A stretch of 42,206 nucleotides of DNA from Clostridia bacterium (GCA_017456055.1 JAFTKC010000003.1:1-42206), one strand, 5' to 3'. Shown: positions 1-8,315, counted from the stretch's first letter. Translations and numbers: made by a program. The notes: generated by a model from the sequence alone, not told the origin.

Positions 1-353
1 AAGTTTTGCTTTGCAGCACGTTTGCAATATCTTCGATGACACAAGCGAATTGACGATTGGTGTTTACACATTTGAAACTCTTCCCACTCAAAGTCGGGAA
101 TCAAATATCCATCCCCTACTTTCGCCCTTTCGGGGAACAATAAATGCGCAAATTCCGTTTCGCTCATTTCCAAAATATCCACAAACGCAATCTCTAAAGC
201 TTGAAATCGCTTTAAAACCGTCCACACAGTAGTTCGAGAACAACTACAAAGAGTAGCGATTTGCTTTTGATTGTTGCCTTTTTTGTAATATTCTACGATC
301 TGTAATTTTTCATAAAAAACCTCTTTTTTGTCGCCCTTTTTTACCCATATCAA
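1..353 (-). CDS. IS21-family transposase (IstA-like), N-terminal part, cut by the window edge
   Basis: About 115 residues are readable on the minus strand before the left edge. They start with a helix-turn-helix (YEKLQIVEYYKKGNNQKQIA, then TLCSCSRTTVWTVLKRF). The segments SETEFAHLLFPERAK, IPDFEWEEF and HRRYCKRAAKQN follow the layout of IS21 IstA proteins before the DDE core, which would lie outside the window. The start is uncertain. The frame is open upstream to a TTG at 353 that has no Shine-Dalgarno. A well-placed GAGG followed by ATG near 312 is one base out of frame and gives only MKNYRS before a stop. The gene may use TTG, or may have lost one base at its start codon and be dead. Upstream (about 365-420) lie two copies of a TCAAAAA-type motif that could belong to the element end. 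Family assignment is from motif memory only. Confidence 0.7.
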   Translation of the reverse strand, partial: MIWVKKGDKKEVFYEKLQIVEYYKKGNNQKQIATLCSCSRTTVWTVLKRFQALEIAFVDILEMSETEFAHLLFPERAKVGDGYLIPDFEWEEFQMCKHQSSIRLCHRRYCKRAAKQN

Positions 354-436
354 TAGATACAGAAAAGTGTTCAATTTGAGGAACCACCCCGTTTTTTTGA
401 CCGATTTTTGACTTTGCAAGAGTATTTCAAGAGAAA

Positions 437-469
437 AAAGTAGCCACTCTTTTGGGAGAATGGCCACTT
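437..469 (-). terminator. Intrinsic terminator of ppdK
   Basis: Read on the minus strand there is a 12-bp stem, AAGTGGCCATTC pairing with GAGTGGCTACTT through two G-U pairs, followed by TTTTTTCTC. The wobble pairs form only on the minus-strand RNA, so it serves ppdK, whose stop lies about 55 nt upstream. Confidence 0.8.
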
Positions 470-523
470 AAAAACAAATTTTTAATTAAAATAGTGAATT
501 TTTACCGCTTTTTGCGCTAAATC

Positions 524-3163
524 TTAGCCCCTAGGATTACGGATATTAGCCTGTGCAGCAGCAAGTCTAGCAATTGGAACTCTAAATGGTGAGCAAGAAA
601 CGTAATCTAAGCCGATTGCGTGGCAGAATTCGATTGATGATGGATCACCACCGTGTTCACCACAAATACCGCAGTGAATATCTGCTCTTGCATCGTGTCC
701 CATCTTAACTGCCATATCCATAAGTTTACCAACACCGTTGGTGTCTAATCTTGCAAATGGATCTGATTCATAAATCTTAGCAGAATAGTATGATGGTAAG
801 AATTTACCTGCGTCGTCACGAGAGAAGCCGAAAGCCATTTGAGTTAAGTCGTTAGTACCGAAGCAGAAGAATTCAGCCTCTTTTGCAATTTCATCAGCAG
901 TTAACGCTGCTCTTGGAATTTCAATCATAGTACCAACTTGGTATTTAATGTTTGCGTTTGCTTCTTTAATAACTGCTTCAGCAGTAGCAACAACCGTCTT
1001 CTTAACGTAAGCAAGTTCCTTAACTTCGCCAACCAATGGAATCATAATTTCAGGAACAATGTTCCAACCAGGATGACGTTTAGAAACGGCGATAGCAGCC
1101 TTGATAACAGCTTTAGTTTGCATTTCAGCAATTTCAGGATAAGTGACTGCTAAACGGCAACCACGATGTCCCATCATTGGGTTGGTTTCGTGTAAGCCAC
1201 TGATGATAGCCTTAATATCTTCAACCTTTTTACCTTGAGCATCTGCTAAAGCCTTTATTTCTGCTTCGTCGGTAGGAACGAATTCGTGTAGAGGTGGATC
1301 TAAGAATCTAATGGTCACAGGGTATCCCTTGAGTGCTTCCATAAGACCTTCGAAGTCTGCTTGTTGCATTGGCTCGATTTTGTCGAGAGCAACCTTTCTT
1401 TCTTCAGCGGTTTCTGCACAAATCATTTCACGGAACTTGTCAATTCTACCAGGTCCAAAGAACATATGCTCGGTACGGCAAAGACCAATACCTTGAGCGC
1501 CGAGTTCAGCGGCTCTTTCAGCATCTGCAGGGGTATCTGCGTTAGTTCTAACGCCGATAGCCTTATATTTATCAGCAAGTTTCATAATTCTTCCAAAGTA
1601 TCCACTGTTTGGATCTGCGGGAACGGTCTTAATAGCAACGTCGTAGATGCTACCAGTTGAGCCGTCTAATGAAAGTTCGTCACCTTCACGGAAGATTTTG
1701 CCCGCTAATTCAAAGTATTTTTCTTCTTCGTGCATCTTGATATCTCCGCAACCAGATACACAGCAAGTACCCATACCACGAGCAACAACGGCTGCGTGAG
1801 AAGTTTGTCCACCACGAACGGTTAAGATACCTTGAGCGTATTTCATACCTTCGATATCTTCTGGAGAAGTTTCTAGACGAACTAGAATAACTTTCTTGCC
1901 TGCCTTGCCTTGTTCAACTGCATCTTCAGGAGTGAATACGATAGTACCTGCAGCAGCGCCAGGAGATGCGGCAATACCCTTACCTACAACGTTGTTCTTA
2001 TCTGCAACCTTAAGCGCAGTAGCGTCGAAAGTTGGGTGTAATAACATATCTAAAGTCTTAGCGTCGATTTGCAATAATGCTTCTTGTTCGGTAATCATAC
2101 CTTCGTCGATAAGGTCGCAAGCGATTCTAATAGCAGCCGCAGCAGTTCTCTTACCGTTTCTGGTTTGAAGCATATAGAGTTTGCCTTTTTCAATGGTGAA
2201 TTCCATATCTTGCATATCTCTATAGTGATTTTCTAAGGTCTTGCAAATTTCAAGGAATTGATTGTAAACGTCTGGTAAAACTTCTGCCATTTTTGAAATA
2301 GGCATTGGGGTTCTAACACCAGCAACAACGTCTTCACCTTGAGCGTTCATTAAGAATTCGCCCATAAGTCCCTTTTCACCAGTAGCAGGATTACGAGTAA
2401 ATGCAACACCCGTACCACAATCGTCACCCATATTACCGAAAGCCATCATTTGAACGTTTACTGCAGTACCCCAACTATATGGAATATCGTGGTCCATTCT
2501 GTAGATGTTTGCTCTAGGGTTGTCCCAAGAACGGAATACGGCTTTGATAGCGCCGAAAAGTTGTTCTTTTGGATCGCTTGGAAAATCAGTTCCCAATTTA
2601 TTTTTATATTCTGCTTTGAATTGGTTAGCGAGTTCTTTTAAGTCTTCAGCAGTTAAATCAACGTCAAAGGTGACACCCTTTTCTTCTTTCATTTTGTCGA
2701 TAAGTTCTTCAAAATATTTCTTACCAACTTCCATAACTACGTCAGAATACATTTGAATAAATCTTCTGTAGCAGTCCCAAGCCCATCTTGGATTGTTAGA
2801 TTTTTCTGCAATAACTTCAACTACTTCTTCGTTTAAGCCTAAGTTTAAGATGGTGTCCATCATACCTGGCATAGACGCTCTTGCACCTGAACGAACTGAA
2901 ACTAAAAGTGGATTTTCTTTATCGCCGAATTTCTTTCCGGTGATTTTTTCCATCTTTTCGATGTTTTCCATAATTTCAGCTTGAATACTAGCGTTAATTT
3001 GTTTGCCGTCCTCATAATACTTAGTACAAGCCTCCGTACTAATGGTAAAACCTTGTGGAACTGGAAGACCAATCTTGGTCATTTCAGCAAGGTTTGCACC
3101 CTTTCCGCCGAGGACTTCACGCATTGAAGCGTTGCCTTCGCTAAATAGATATACGTATTTCAT
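524..3163 (-). CDS. ppdK: Pyruvate, phosphate dikinase
   Basis: Cytosolic enzyme interconverting pyruvate + ATP + Pi and PEP + AMP + PPi. In anaerobic Clostridia it usually takes part in glycolysis or gluconeogenesis. The protein has 879 residues from the chosen start, the usual family length. It opens with the N-terminal nucleotide-binding domain (YLFSEGNASMREVLGGKGANLAEM). The central phosphohistidine motif is GGQTSHAAVVARGMGTCCVSG, where the His after TS is the swivelling catalytic residue. The C-terminal PEP/pyruvate TIM barrel has GTNDLTQMAFGFSRDD and HCGICGEHGGDP. The start at 3163 (MKYVYLFSEG) is preferred over an in-frame ATG at 3208 because GGAGGAG lies 6-8 nt upstream. It is a single-gene transcription unit with its own promoter and terminator. 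A PpdK regulator is not seen in the window. Confidence 0.97.
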   Translation of the reverse strand: MKYVYLFSEGNASMREVLGGKGANLAEMTKIGLPVPQGFTISTEACTKYYEDGKQINASIQAEIMENIEKMEKITGKKFGDKENPLLVSVRSGARASMPGMMDTILNLGLNEEVVEVIAEKSNNPRWAWDCYRRFIQMYSDVVMEVGKKYFEELIDKMKEEKGVTFDVDLTAEDLKELANQFKAEYKNKLGTDFPSDPKEQLFGAIKAVFRSWDNPRANIYRMDHDIPYSWGTAVNVQMMAFGNMGDDCGTGVAFTRNPATGEKGLMGEFLMNAQGEDVVAGVRTPMPISKMAEVLPDVYNQFLEICKTLENHYRDMQDMEFTIEKGKLYMLQTRNGKRTAAAAIRIACDLIDEGMITEQEALLQIDAKTLDMLLHPTFDATALKVADKNNVVGKGIAASPGAAAGTIVFTPEDAVEQGKAGKKVILVRLETSPEDIEGMKYAQGILTVRGGQTSHAAVVARGMGTCCVSGCGDIKMHEEEKYFELAGKIFREGDELSLDGSTGSIYDVAIKTVPADPNSGYFGRIMKLADKYKAIGVRTNADTPADAERAAELGAQGIGLCRTEHMFFGPGRIDKFREMICAETAEERKVALDKIEPMQQADFEGLMEALKGYPVTIRFLDPPLHEFVPTDEAEIKALADAQGKKVEDIKAIISGLHETNPMMGHRGCRLAVTYPEIAEMQTKAVIKAAIAVSKRHPGWNIVPEIMIPLVGEVKELAYVKKTVVATAEAVIKEANANIKYQVGTMIEIPRAALTADEIAKEAEFFCFGTNDLTQMAFGFSRDDAGKFLPSYYSAKIYESDPFARLDTNGVGKLMDMAVKMGHDARADIHCGICGEHGGDPSSIEFCHAIGLDYVSCSPFRVPIARLAAAQANIRNPRG

Positions 3164-3215
3164 TAAATACTCCTCCAAATATTTTTTCCGTTTAGTTTTG
3201 TCTTTCAACCTATTT

Positions 3216-3244
3216 ATTTTACAATAAATTTAAAAATTTATCAA
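3216..3244 (-). promoter_or_regulatory. Predicted sigma-A promoter for ppdK
   Basis: On the minus strand TTGATA (3239-3244), a 17-bp spacer and TAAAAT (3216-3221) lie about 50 bp before the ppdK start, in the gap after recO. Confidence 0.65.
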
Positions 3245-3299
3245 CCCTTTTCAAGCCATCTTTTTCCATTTACGTAAAATATTTCATCTTTTAATATAT

Positions 3300-4013
3300 T
3301 TAATATATTATTCTTAGCAATTCTTTCAGTGAAGATAGATTTTCTTCCGTTTTGTTGACTAAATAATAGTCGATAAGCCTGAGCGATTTTATGGGCTTAT
3401 CCTCTAGCGCCTCTCCATTCTCGATTTTTTTTAGTTCGGCTAAAGTTGCAGGATTTATTTCCCTTCCTACCCCGTTAAAACACTCCTCGCAATAAAAACC
3501 ACCGCTATTATAGTCAAAATAAGTTCTTCCTTTAATATCATTTCCACAACAACTGCATCCCGAAAAATTTAAGGCGTAGCCCGTGTGCCTTAAAGCAAAA
3601 ATTAAAAACTTCGCTAGCGTATATGTAGCATCACTATCTCCATAACTCAATTCCTTTAAGCAGTCGATAATGGAAATAAAAAACTCTCTATTTACGATAT
3701 TTTCTTTGGAAAAATGGCGAACAAACTCCAAAACGGTTGCACCTGCGTAATACTTAACTATGTCTTCTCTAATAGGGTAGAAACTTTCTAACAAACTTGC
3801 CCCGATAACCGTTCTCTTGTCCCCCCTAGAAGAGAAGATAAATTCGGCAAAACAAAAAGGCTCAGATGCAAATTTTAACTTTGCTCCCGCCTTTTTTACC
3901 CCTTTTATTTTAGCGGAAACAATACCATTTTCAAGCGTATAAATGGAAAGGATTTTATCGCTCTCCCCATACGATATGCCGTTTAGTACTATTCCCGTTA
4001 ATTTTTCTTCCAT
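3300..4013 (-). CDS. recO: DNA repair protein RecO
   Basis: RecO helps load RecA by annealing and binding SSB-coated single-stranded DNA in the RecFOR pathway. The 237-residue protein starts with an OB-fold (GIVLNGISYGESDKILSIYT). Its C-terminal helical part carries a four-cysteine zinc site, CSCCGND and FYCEEC, around residues 155-180. Length and layout fit the Firmicutes RecO. It is the last gene of the yqfC-to-recO cluster, starting 2 nt after the yqzL stop, and is followed by the ppdK promoter. Its position directly after era and yqzL matches the conserved Bacillus and Clostridium order. Confidence 0.93.
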   Translation of the reverse strand: MEEKLTGIVLNGISYGESDKILSIYTLENGIVSAKIKGVKKAGAKLKFASEPFCFAEFIFSSRGDKRTVIGASLLESFYPIREDIVKYYAGATVLEFVRHFSKENIVNREFFISIIDCLKELSYGDSDATYTLAKFLIFALRHTGYALNFSGCSCCGNDIKGRTYFDYNSGGFYCEECFNGVGREINPATLAELKKIENGEALEDKPIKSLRLIDYYLVNKTEENLSSLKELLRIIY

Positions 4014-4015
4014 AA

Positions 4016-4129
4016 TTACTTCTCTTTCAGTTTTTTATAGAGCAGATAGTAGGAAATTTCTCCCGTTTTTTCAAACAATTCCCAAGCCGAATCTTCGGGC
4101 TTAGTGAAATCAAATCCGTCTTTTCTCAT
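4016..4129 (-). CDS. yqzL: YqzL-like small protein
   Basis: A 37-residue reading frame fills the gap between era and recO. It begins MRKDGFDFTKPEDS and ends AWELFEKTGEISYYLLYKKL-KEK. GGAGGGG lies immediately upstream of the ATG, and the TAA is 2 nt before the recO ATG, so translation is probably coupled. The core (W-x-x-F-x-x-T-G-x-I-x-x-Y-L-L-[FY]-K) resembles YqzL of B. subtilis, also a tiny protein between era and recO. The function of YqzL is unknown. It was identified from recalled family sequence, position and RBS. It is below the length that usual gene callers report. Confidence 0.82.
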   Translation of the reverse strand: MRKDGFDFTKPEDSAWELFEKTGEISYYLLYKKLKEK

Positions 4130-4176
4130 ATTCCCCTCCGCTTTTAGTATGCGAAAGGGAAAAATTATTATTCAAA

Positions 4177-5061
4177 TTAAACTTCTTCGCCGTAGCCGTG
4201 TTCTTTAAGTAAGTACGCGCTATTTCTCCAATCTTCTTCTACCTTAACGTAGGTGGTTAAGAAAACTTTTTTCCCTAAAAACTTTTCCATTTCTTGCCTT
4301 GCAAAAGAAGAAACTTCTCTAATAGCGCCACCATTTTTACCTATCAAAATTGCCTTGTGGTTAGGCTTTTCACATACGATATCTAGACTAATATCGTATA
4401 TTTTTCCGTCTTCTCTCAACTTAAATTCGTTTACGATTATTGCAACGCCGTGTGGAATTTCCGCTTGAAATTTAAGCAAAATTTTCTCGCGCATTATCTC
4501 CTTAATCATAAACCTTTCAGACCTATCCGAGATTATATTCTCGTCAAAAAGCCTATCTCCCTCAGGGAGAAGAGAAACTATAACCTTTTTTAATTCCTTA
4601 AGATTTTTGCCCTTCCTTGCCGAAACGGGAACTACGTGTTCGCAAACTTCACCTAGTTCTTTTATCTCGGAAATTAGCAAATTCTCAGGCGTTATATCTA
4701 TCTTGGTTAAAACTATAATGGTTGGAATATCTAACTTAGAAAACTTTAAGGCTAATTGCTTATCTTTTTCGCCAAGTCCTTGGTGCGCGTCTATAACGAA
4801 AAGCACCAAGTCCACGTCTTCAGTTGAATTCTCCACCGTTCTTTGCATATACGAATTGAGTAAACTTTCGGCTTTATAAATACCCGGCGTATCCACGAAT
4901 ACTATTTGAGAATCTTCTTCGTTTAAAATACCTAAAATTCTTTCTCTCGTTGTTTGTGGCTTTGGTGAAACGATAGAAACCTTTTCGCCAACCATAACGT
5001 TTATAAGGGTGCTTTTACCAGCGTTTGCCCTACCTATTACCGAAACTGACCCACAATTCAT
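4177..5061 (-). CDS. era: GTPase Era
   Basis: Essential GTPase that binds the 3' end of 16S rRNA and acts in 30S ribosome assembly. The 294-residue protein has the GTPase domain first: P-loop GRANAGKS at 10-17, DTPG at 57-60, TKID at 119-122 and a VSARKG G5 motif. A C-terminal KH domain (about 200-285) contains the GKNGGAIREV loop. Two small departures from common Era motifs are visible: the P-loop is GRANAGKS rather than GRPNVGKS, and T replaces N in NKxD. Both are tolerated in related GTPases. Its start overlaps the ybeY stop by 4 nt (ATGA), indicating translational coupling between two ribosome-maturation genes. Confidence 0.96.
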   Translation of the reverse strand: MNCGSVSVIGRANAGKSTLINVMVGEKVSIVSPKPQTTRERILGILNEEDSQIVFVDTPGIYKAESLLNSYMQRTVENSTEDVDLVLFVIDAHQGLGEKDKQLALKFSKLDIPTIIVLTKIDITPENLLISEIKELGEVCEHVVPVSARKGKNLKELKKVIVSLLPEGDRLFDENIISDRSERFMIKEIMREKILLKFQAEIPHGVAIIVNEFKLREDGKIYDISLDIVCEKPNHKAILIGKNGGAIREVSSFARQEMEKFLGKKVFLTTYVKVEEDWRNSAYLLKEHGYGEEV

Positions 5062-5528
5062 CTCTTTTTACTCTCCAAAAGGGCTAAAACTTGTTTTTCT
5101 AAATCTCGCATTTGCTTTTTGTCTTCGTCTGTCATATGGTCGTAGCCAAATAGATGCAACAACCCGTGAATAATAAGATACGTTCTCTCTTCAATCTCGG
5201 TGTTGCCATACTCTTTGGCTTGCTCTTTAATTTTTTCCTCGCATAAAACGATAGAACCTAAGAAAATATATCTCCCATCCATCTCGGTCACGCAGTTTTT
5301 TGGATCTAGAATAGCGCCCCTAATTCCGTCAAGACTTGGATAAGAAAGAACGTCAGTCGCCTTATCAACACCTCTCGTGGTATTATTTAAAGCGTGCATT
5401 TCTTCTTCTCTTAAGAAAACTAATTCGGCTTTAAGTTTTGCAGTTTGTCCCAAAACGGTATAAACCGCTTTGGCTATTTTTCTCGTTTTTACCTTTTTTT
5501 CTAAACTTTCTATCTTGAGTTTGCCCAT
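5058..5528 (-). CDS. ybeY: Endoribonuclease YbeY (16S rRNA maturation)
   Basis: Single-strand endoribonuclease that trims the 16S rRNA 3' end and takes part in 70S quality control. The 156-residue protein has the diagnostic zinc motif HGLLHLFGYDH (H-x3-H-x5-H) near residue 120-131. An upstream segment, LNNTTRGVDKATDVLSYP, matches the conserved LN-x-x-xRG-x-DxxTDVLSFP region. AAGGAAAA precedes the ATG. It lies 13 nt after yqfF and overlaps era by 4 nt. The diacylglycerol kinase and cytidine deaminase genes often found between ybeY and era in Bacillus are absent. Confidence 0.95.
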   Translation of the reverse strand: MGKLKIESLEKKVKTRKIAKAVYTVLGQTAKLKAELVFLREEEMHALNNTTRGVDKATDVLSYPSLDGIRGAILDPKNCVTEMDGRYIFLGSIVLCEEKIKEQAKEYGNTEIEERTYLIIHGLLHLFGYDHMTDEDKKQMRDLEKQVLALLESKKR

Positions 5529-5541
5529 AATTTTTCCTTTT

Positions 5542-7056
5542 TTATTGAAGAGTTTCGTCGGTAGTGGTGGCTTCTAAATCAATTCCGTCCAAACTAACCT
5601 TTGGATAATCAATACGATTGTGGTACACGCCAGAAAGTGTGTTTACTACCGTGTTGATGATTATATTTAATTCCTTAAGCGTTATCTCGCAATCGGTAAA
5701 TTGACCGAGTTCCATTCTTGAGTTAACTATCTTTTTAACGGCTTTTTTAACGTTTTCTCTAGACCTGTCGGTAAGCGTTCTCGCAACTGCCTCGCAACCG
5801 TCTGCAATCATAATGATTGCGGCAATTTTACTTTGTGGCTTAGGCCCTGCGTAGCAATATTCTGCAATATCTACTTCGCCGTCGGTAAACTTTTTAGCCT
5901 TGTCGTAGAAAAAGAGAATTGGCATAGTGCCGTGATGCTCTCTACAAACGTCTGCAATCTCTTTGGGAAGTCTATTCTTTAACGCCAAAGTATATCCGTC
6001 TTGCGCGTGCGCGCTTATAATATTTGCCGAAAGTTCAGGCGTCAAATCGTCGTGCGGGTTCTTTTCGGTCAACTGATTTTCCTTAAAATACTCGGGGCGA
6101 CGAAGTTTACCTATATCGTGATAGTATGCGCAAGTTCTCGCTAAAAGCGCGTCTTCCCCGATTGCCGTAGCGCAGGCTTCGGCAATGTTTGAAACGACTA
6201 TCGAGTGGTTAAACGTTCCCGGTGCTTTAGATATTATTTTTCTAACAATTCTAGATTTATGGTCGGTGAGTTCTCCAAGTTTAAAACTTGAGACCTTGTT
6301 AAAGCAAAATTCAAAGAAAGGAAGTATTGCAGTGAACAAGGTGACTGAAAGCGGACCGAACGCCACGCTAGAAATTAGGTCGTTTACGACGTTAGCGTCG
6401 CCGTAACCCGTTATTGGAATAACCGTACAAACTACGCTTGGCAAAGAAATTAAAAAGCCCAAGACGAAAAGTCTTATTCTAGAGTGAACTTCCTTTAAGC
6501 AGTACACGGCGATAATTCCCGAAGAAACGCCCATCGCAAATACTAATAGATAATCGTAAGTGGTTTTAGTAGACGAAACCGAAGTACTTATCATTCCCGT
6601 AAAAGCGTCGAATAAGAACATTATTATACAAAATATAAAGTTAACAAAAACCGCAGTCCTACTATTAGTTAAGAACAACACTAAAATTGTTGCTAACACT
6701 AGTGGACGTAAATAATAGTTTACGTATTGACCAAAAACGAAGCATATTGCTAGGCACAATTCTATGATTAAGAAAATCATTTCGGAATTGACTGCGTTTT
6801 TCAAAAAATCTCGCTCTTCAAAAAAGAAATACAAAAAGACTATAAACAGCGTAAAGAACAACAAAATTAAAAAGTTAAAAAACTTAATCACGTTTGTTCT
6901 TAGGTCGCTAAAATCAACCTTGCCCGCTTTGCTTTGCAAATAAAACATAAGCACGAACAAAAATCCTAACAATGCGAAATTTAGTAGATAAATCACAACG
7001 TTAAGAACGTAGTCTTTTTTATTCCATTTTAAAAGTTTATCCGAAGTTTTTTTCAT
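5542..7056 (-). CDS. PgpH/YqfF-type 7TM-HD cyclic-di-AMP phosphodiesterase, short form
   Basis: Membrane-anchored HD-domain phosphohydrolase. The family (YqfF, Listeria PgpH) degrades cyclic di-AMP to pApA. The 504-residue protein has about seven or eight hydrophobic helices between residues 15 and 260. A cytoplasmic HD domain (about 285-440) follows with NHSIVVSN, YYHDIGKLRRPEYFKENQ, SAHAQDGYTLA and REHHGT. Family members are usually near 700 residues because a large extracellular domain lies between the first and second transmembrane helices. Here that gap is only about 15 residues, so the external sensor domain is missing although the catalytic motifs are intact. It lies between yqfD (4 nt) and ybeY (13 nt), the normal YqfF position except that phoH is absent. 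Catalytic activity is inferred from family. Confidence 0.88.
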   Translation of the reverse strand: MKKTSDKLLKWNKKDYVLNVVIYLLNFALLGFLFVLMFYLQSKAGKVDFSDLRTNVIKFFNFLILLFFTLFIVFLYFFFEERDFLKNAVNSEMIFLIIELCLAICFVFGQYVNYYLRPLVLATILVLFLTNSRTAVFVNFIFCIIMFLFDAFTGMISTSVSSTKTTYDYLLVFAMGVSSGIIAVYCLKEVHSRIRLFVLGFLISLPSVVCTVIPITGYGDANVVNDLISSVAFGPLSVTLFTAILPFFEFCFNKVSSFKLGELTDHKSRIVRKIISKAPGTFNHSIVVSNIAEACATAIGEDALLARTCAYYHDIGKLRRPEYFKENQLTEKNPHDDLTPELSANIISAHAQDGYTLALKNRLPKEIADVCREHHGTMPILFFYDKAKKFTDGEVDIAEYCYAGPKPQSKIAAIIMIADGCEAVARTLTDRSRENVKKAVKKIVNSRMELGQFTDCEITLKELNIIINTVVNTLSGVYHNRIDYPKVSLDGIDLEATTTDETLQ

Positions 7057-7060
7057 TTCT

Positions 7061-7984
7061 TTACCCCGTGTATAAATTTTCCTTGTACTCTACTTTTACT
7101 TTGTAGTAATATTTCTCGTTAACTTTTTCTTCCTTGAGTTGCGCTATTTTCCCGTTTTCTTTTTCGTTTAATGCAAAAATTTCAGCCTTTTCTTTTTCTT
7201 CTATATCGAAAACGTATACGTACTCTTTGGTAATTTTTATGGTGACTACCGCAATGGGGTTAACTTCCACCGTTTTGTCTTTAATAACGGCGTAGCCCCC
7301 AACTAATAGGTCGCCAGCCTTAACTTCTTGCCCCTCTTTTACTAGCGCCGTTCCAGAGTAGAGATAAATTTTATCCACCACTCCGTCTAGAGAGCAAACT
7401 AAATCTTTTTGGCTAAGGTCTTTTATATGCGTATCGTTCTCTTTTAGAATAAGTTCTATTCTAAGGTAATTTCCTTGCTTACTGCAAGTGACGAAAGAAA
7501 ATCTTTTGCTATCTTTTAGTATATCGTCTGCAAGCGTAGAAACGTCTATATTAGAAAACCTCGAAAAAGTCGTCACTTGCCTTTCCAAAAGATATTTTTC
7601 CACTTCGTTGCTATAAACGTTTCCGTTTCCTGTGTACAAAATGCCAAAAACCAAATCGTTTGAGAGAACTAGCGTTAGAGAAAACAAGGCTATTCCAAGC
7701 ACTAAAAACGGGTTAACTATTAACCTATAAAGCCACAGTAAGCGCCCACTATCTCTAATCTTTTTTATATTATAACATAGATTATCCGTAATTGCAAAAA
7801 ATTTTTGTAAAGAACTAACTTTTACGGACACTTCTATCTCTTTATTAGTTAATCTTTTAAGGTTTTTTATCTCGACGTTCTCTTTTTTTAGATTATTGAT
7901 CAGTCTTTCAAAGTTTATTCCCTTAACCCTAAAGACCGAATAAACGCCGTCTATTTTAACACTACGCCCTTTATTTTTCCGCAA
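7061..7984 (-). CDS. yqfD: Sporulation protein YqfD
   Basis: Membrane protein of the YqfD family, made in the mother cell during sporulation in Bacillus. The biochemical role is unknown. The N-terminal cytoplasmic part (KIDGVYSVFRVKGINFERLI) is followed by one transmembrane helix (about residues 90-112). The long outside domain ends with hairpin-rich sequence (GTALVKEGQEVKAGDLLVGG). I chose the TTG at 7984 because GGGGGAG lies about 9 nt upstream. A further in-frame TTG at 8005 has no SD. From 7984 the protein has 307 residues, shorter than the roughly 390 of B. subtilis YqfD. It overlaps yqfC by 34 nt in another frame. The pair yqfC-yqfD supports an endospore-forming host. Confidence 0.85.
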   Translation of the reverse strand: MRKNKGRSVKIDGVYSVFRVKGINFERLINNLKKENVEIKNLKRLTNKEIEVSVKVSSLQKFFAITDNLCYNIKKIRDSGRLLWLYRLIVNPFLVLGIALFSLTLVLSNDLVFGILYTGNGNVYSNEVEKYLLERQVTTFSRFSNIDVSTLADDILKDSKRFSFVTCSKQGNYLRIELILKENDTHIKDLSQKDLVCSLDGVVDKIYLYSGTALVKEGQEVKAGDLLVGGYAVIKDKTVEVNPIAVVTIKITKEYVYVFDIEEKEKAEIFALNEKENGKIAQLKEEKVNEKYYYKVKVEYKENLYTG

Positions 7985-8211
7985 ATTAGCAAATCTCCCC
8001 CGCAATATTTTTTTATTTTCAACTCTTCCCCAGAAACTTCTACGATTTTATTTTTAAGCGCTAAAATAATAAGGTCTGGGCTTAGACTTATAATCTTTTT
8101 TACGCTCTCTAAATACGCACCGCTATCACCTATAATGCTCGCCTTAAAGGTTGGAAAAAAATTATCGGGACTATTTGTAAAATGCCCGTAAATTTCATCG
8201 ATAAAACTCAT
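7951..8211 (-). CDS. yqfC: Sporulation protein YqfC (YabP/YqfC family)
   Basis: Small 86-residue YabP/YqfC family protein. Members are mother-cell sporulation proteins of unclear mechanism. The family core is visible in the middle (VKKIISLSPDLIILALKN, then VSGEELKIKKYCGGDLLICG). AAGGAGAA lies 6 nt before the ATG. First gene of the yqfC-yqfD-yqfF-ybeY-era-yqzL-recO cluster. A CATAGATA box about 15 nt upstream of the SD could be part of a sigma-E promoter, but no convincing -35 is seen. Confidence 0.88.
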   Translation of the reverse strand: MSFIDEIYGHFTNSPDNFFPTFKASIIGDSGAYLESVKKIISLSPDLIILALKNKIVEVSGEELKIKKYCGGDLLICGKIKGVVLK

Positions 8212-8279
8212 TTTATTCTCCTTTTTTAATATCTATGCCAAGAAGATTTTTTTAATTCTAGAATTATTTTCTTTTTTCC

Positions 8280-8309
8280 TTGATTTTACCAGTCTTTTGG
8301 GGATATAAT
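8280..8309 (+). promoter_or_regulatory. Promoter of the 8316 gene, predicted to give a leaderless mRNA
   Basis: TTGATT (8280-8285), an 18-bp spacer and TATAAT (8304-8309) are followed by exactly 6 nt (taaagt) and then the ATG. Transcription would start at or next to the start codon. No SD is present. Confidence 0.65.
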
Positions 8310-8315
8310 TAAAGT

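Noticed and set aside
3164-3208. N-terminal extension of PpdK from an ATG at 3208
   Set aside because: The extra 15 residues are Lys-rich and lie over the SD GGAGGAG that serves the ATG at 3163, which gives the standard protein start.
8212-8260. Sigma-E promoter for yqfC
   Set aside because: A CATAGATA box is present at a plausible place, but no convincing -35 element was found, so it is not listed as a feature.
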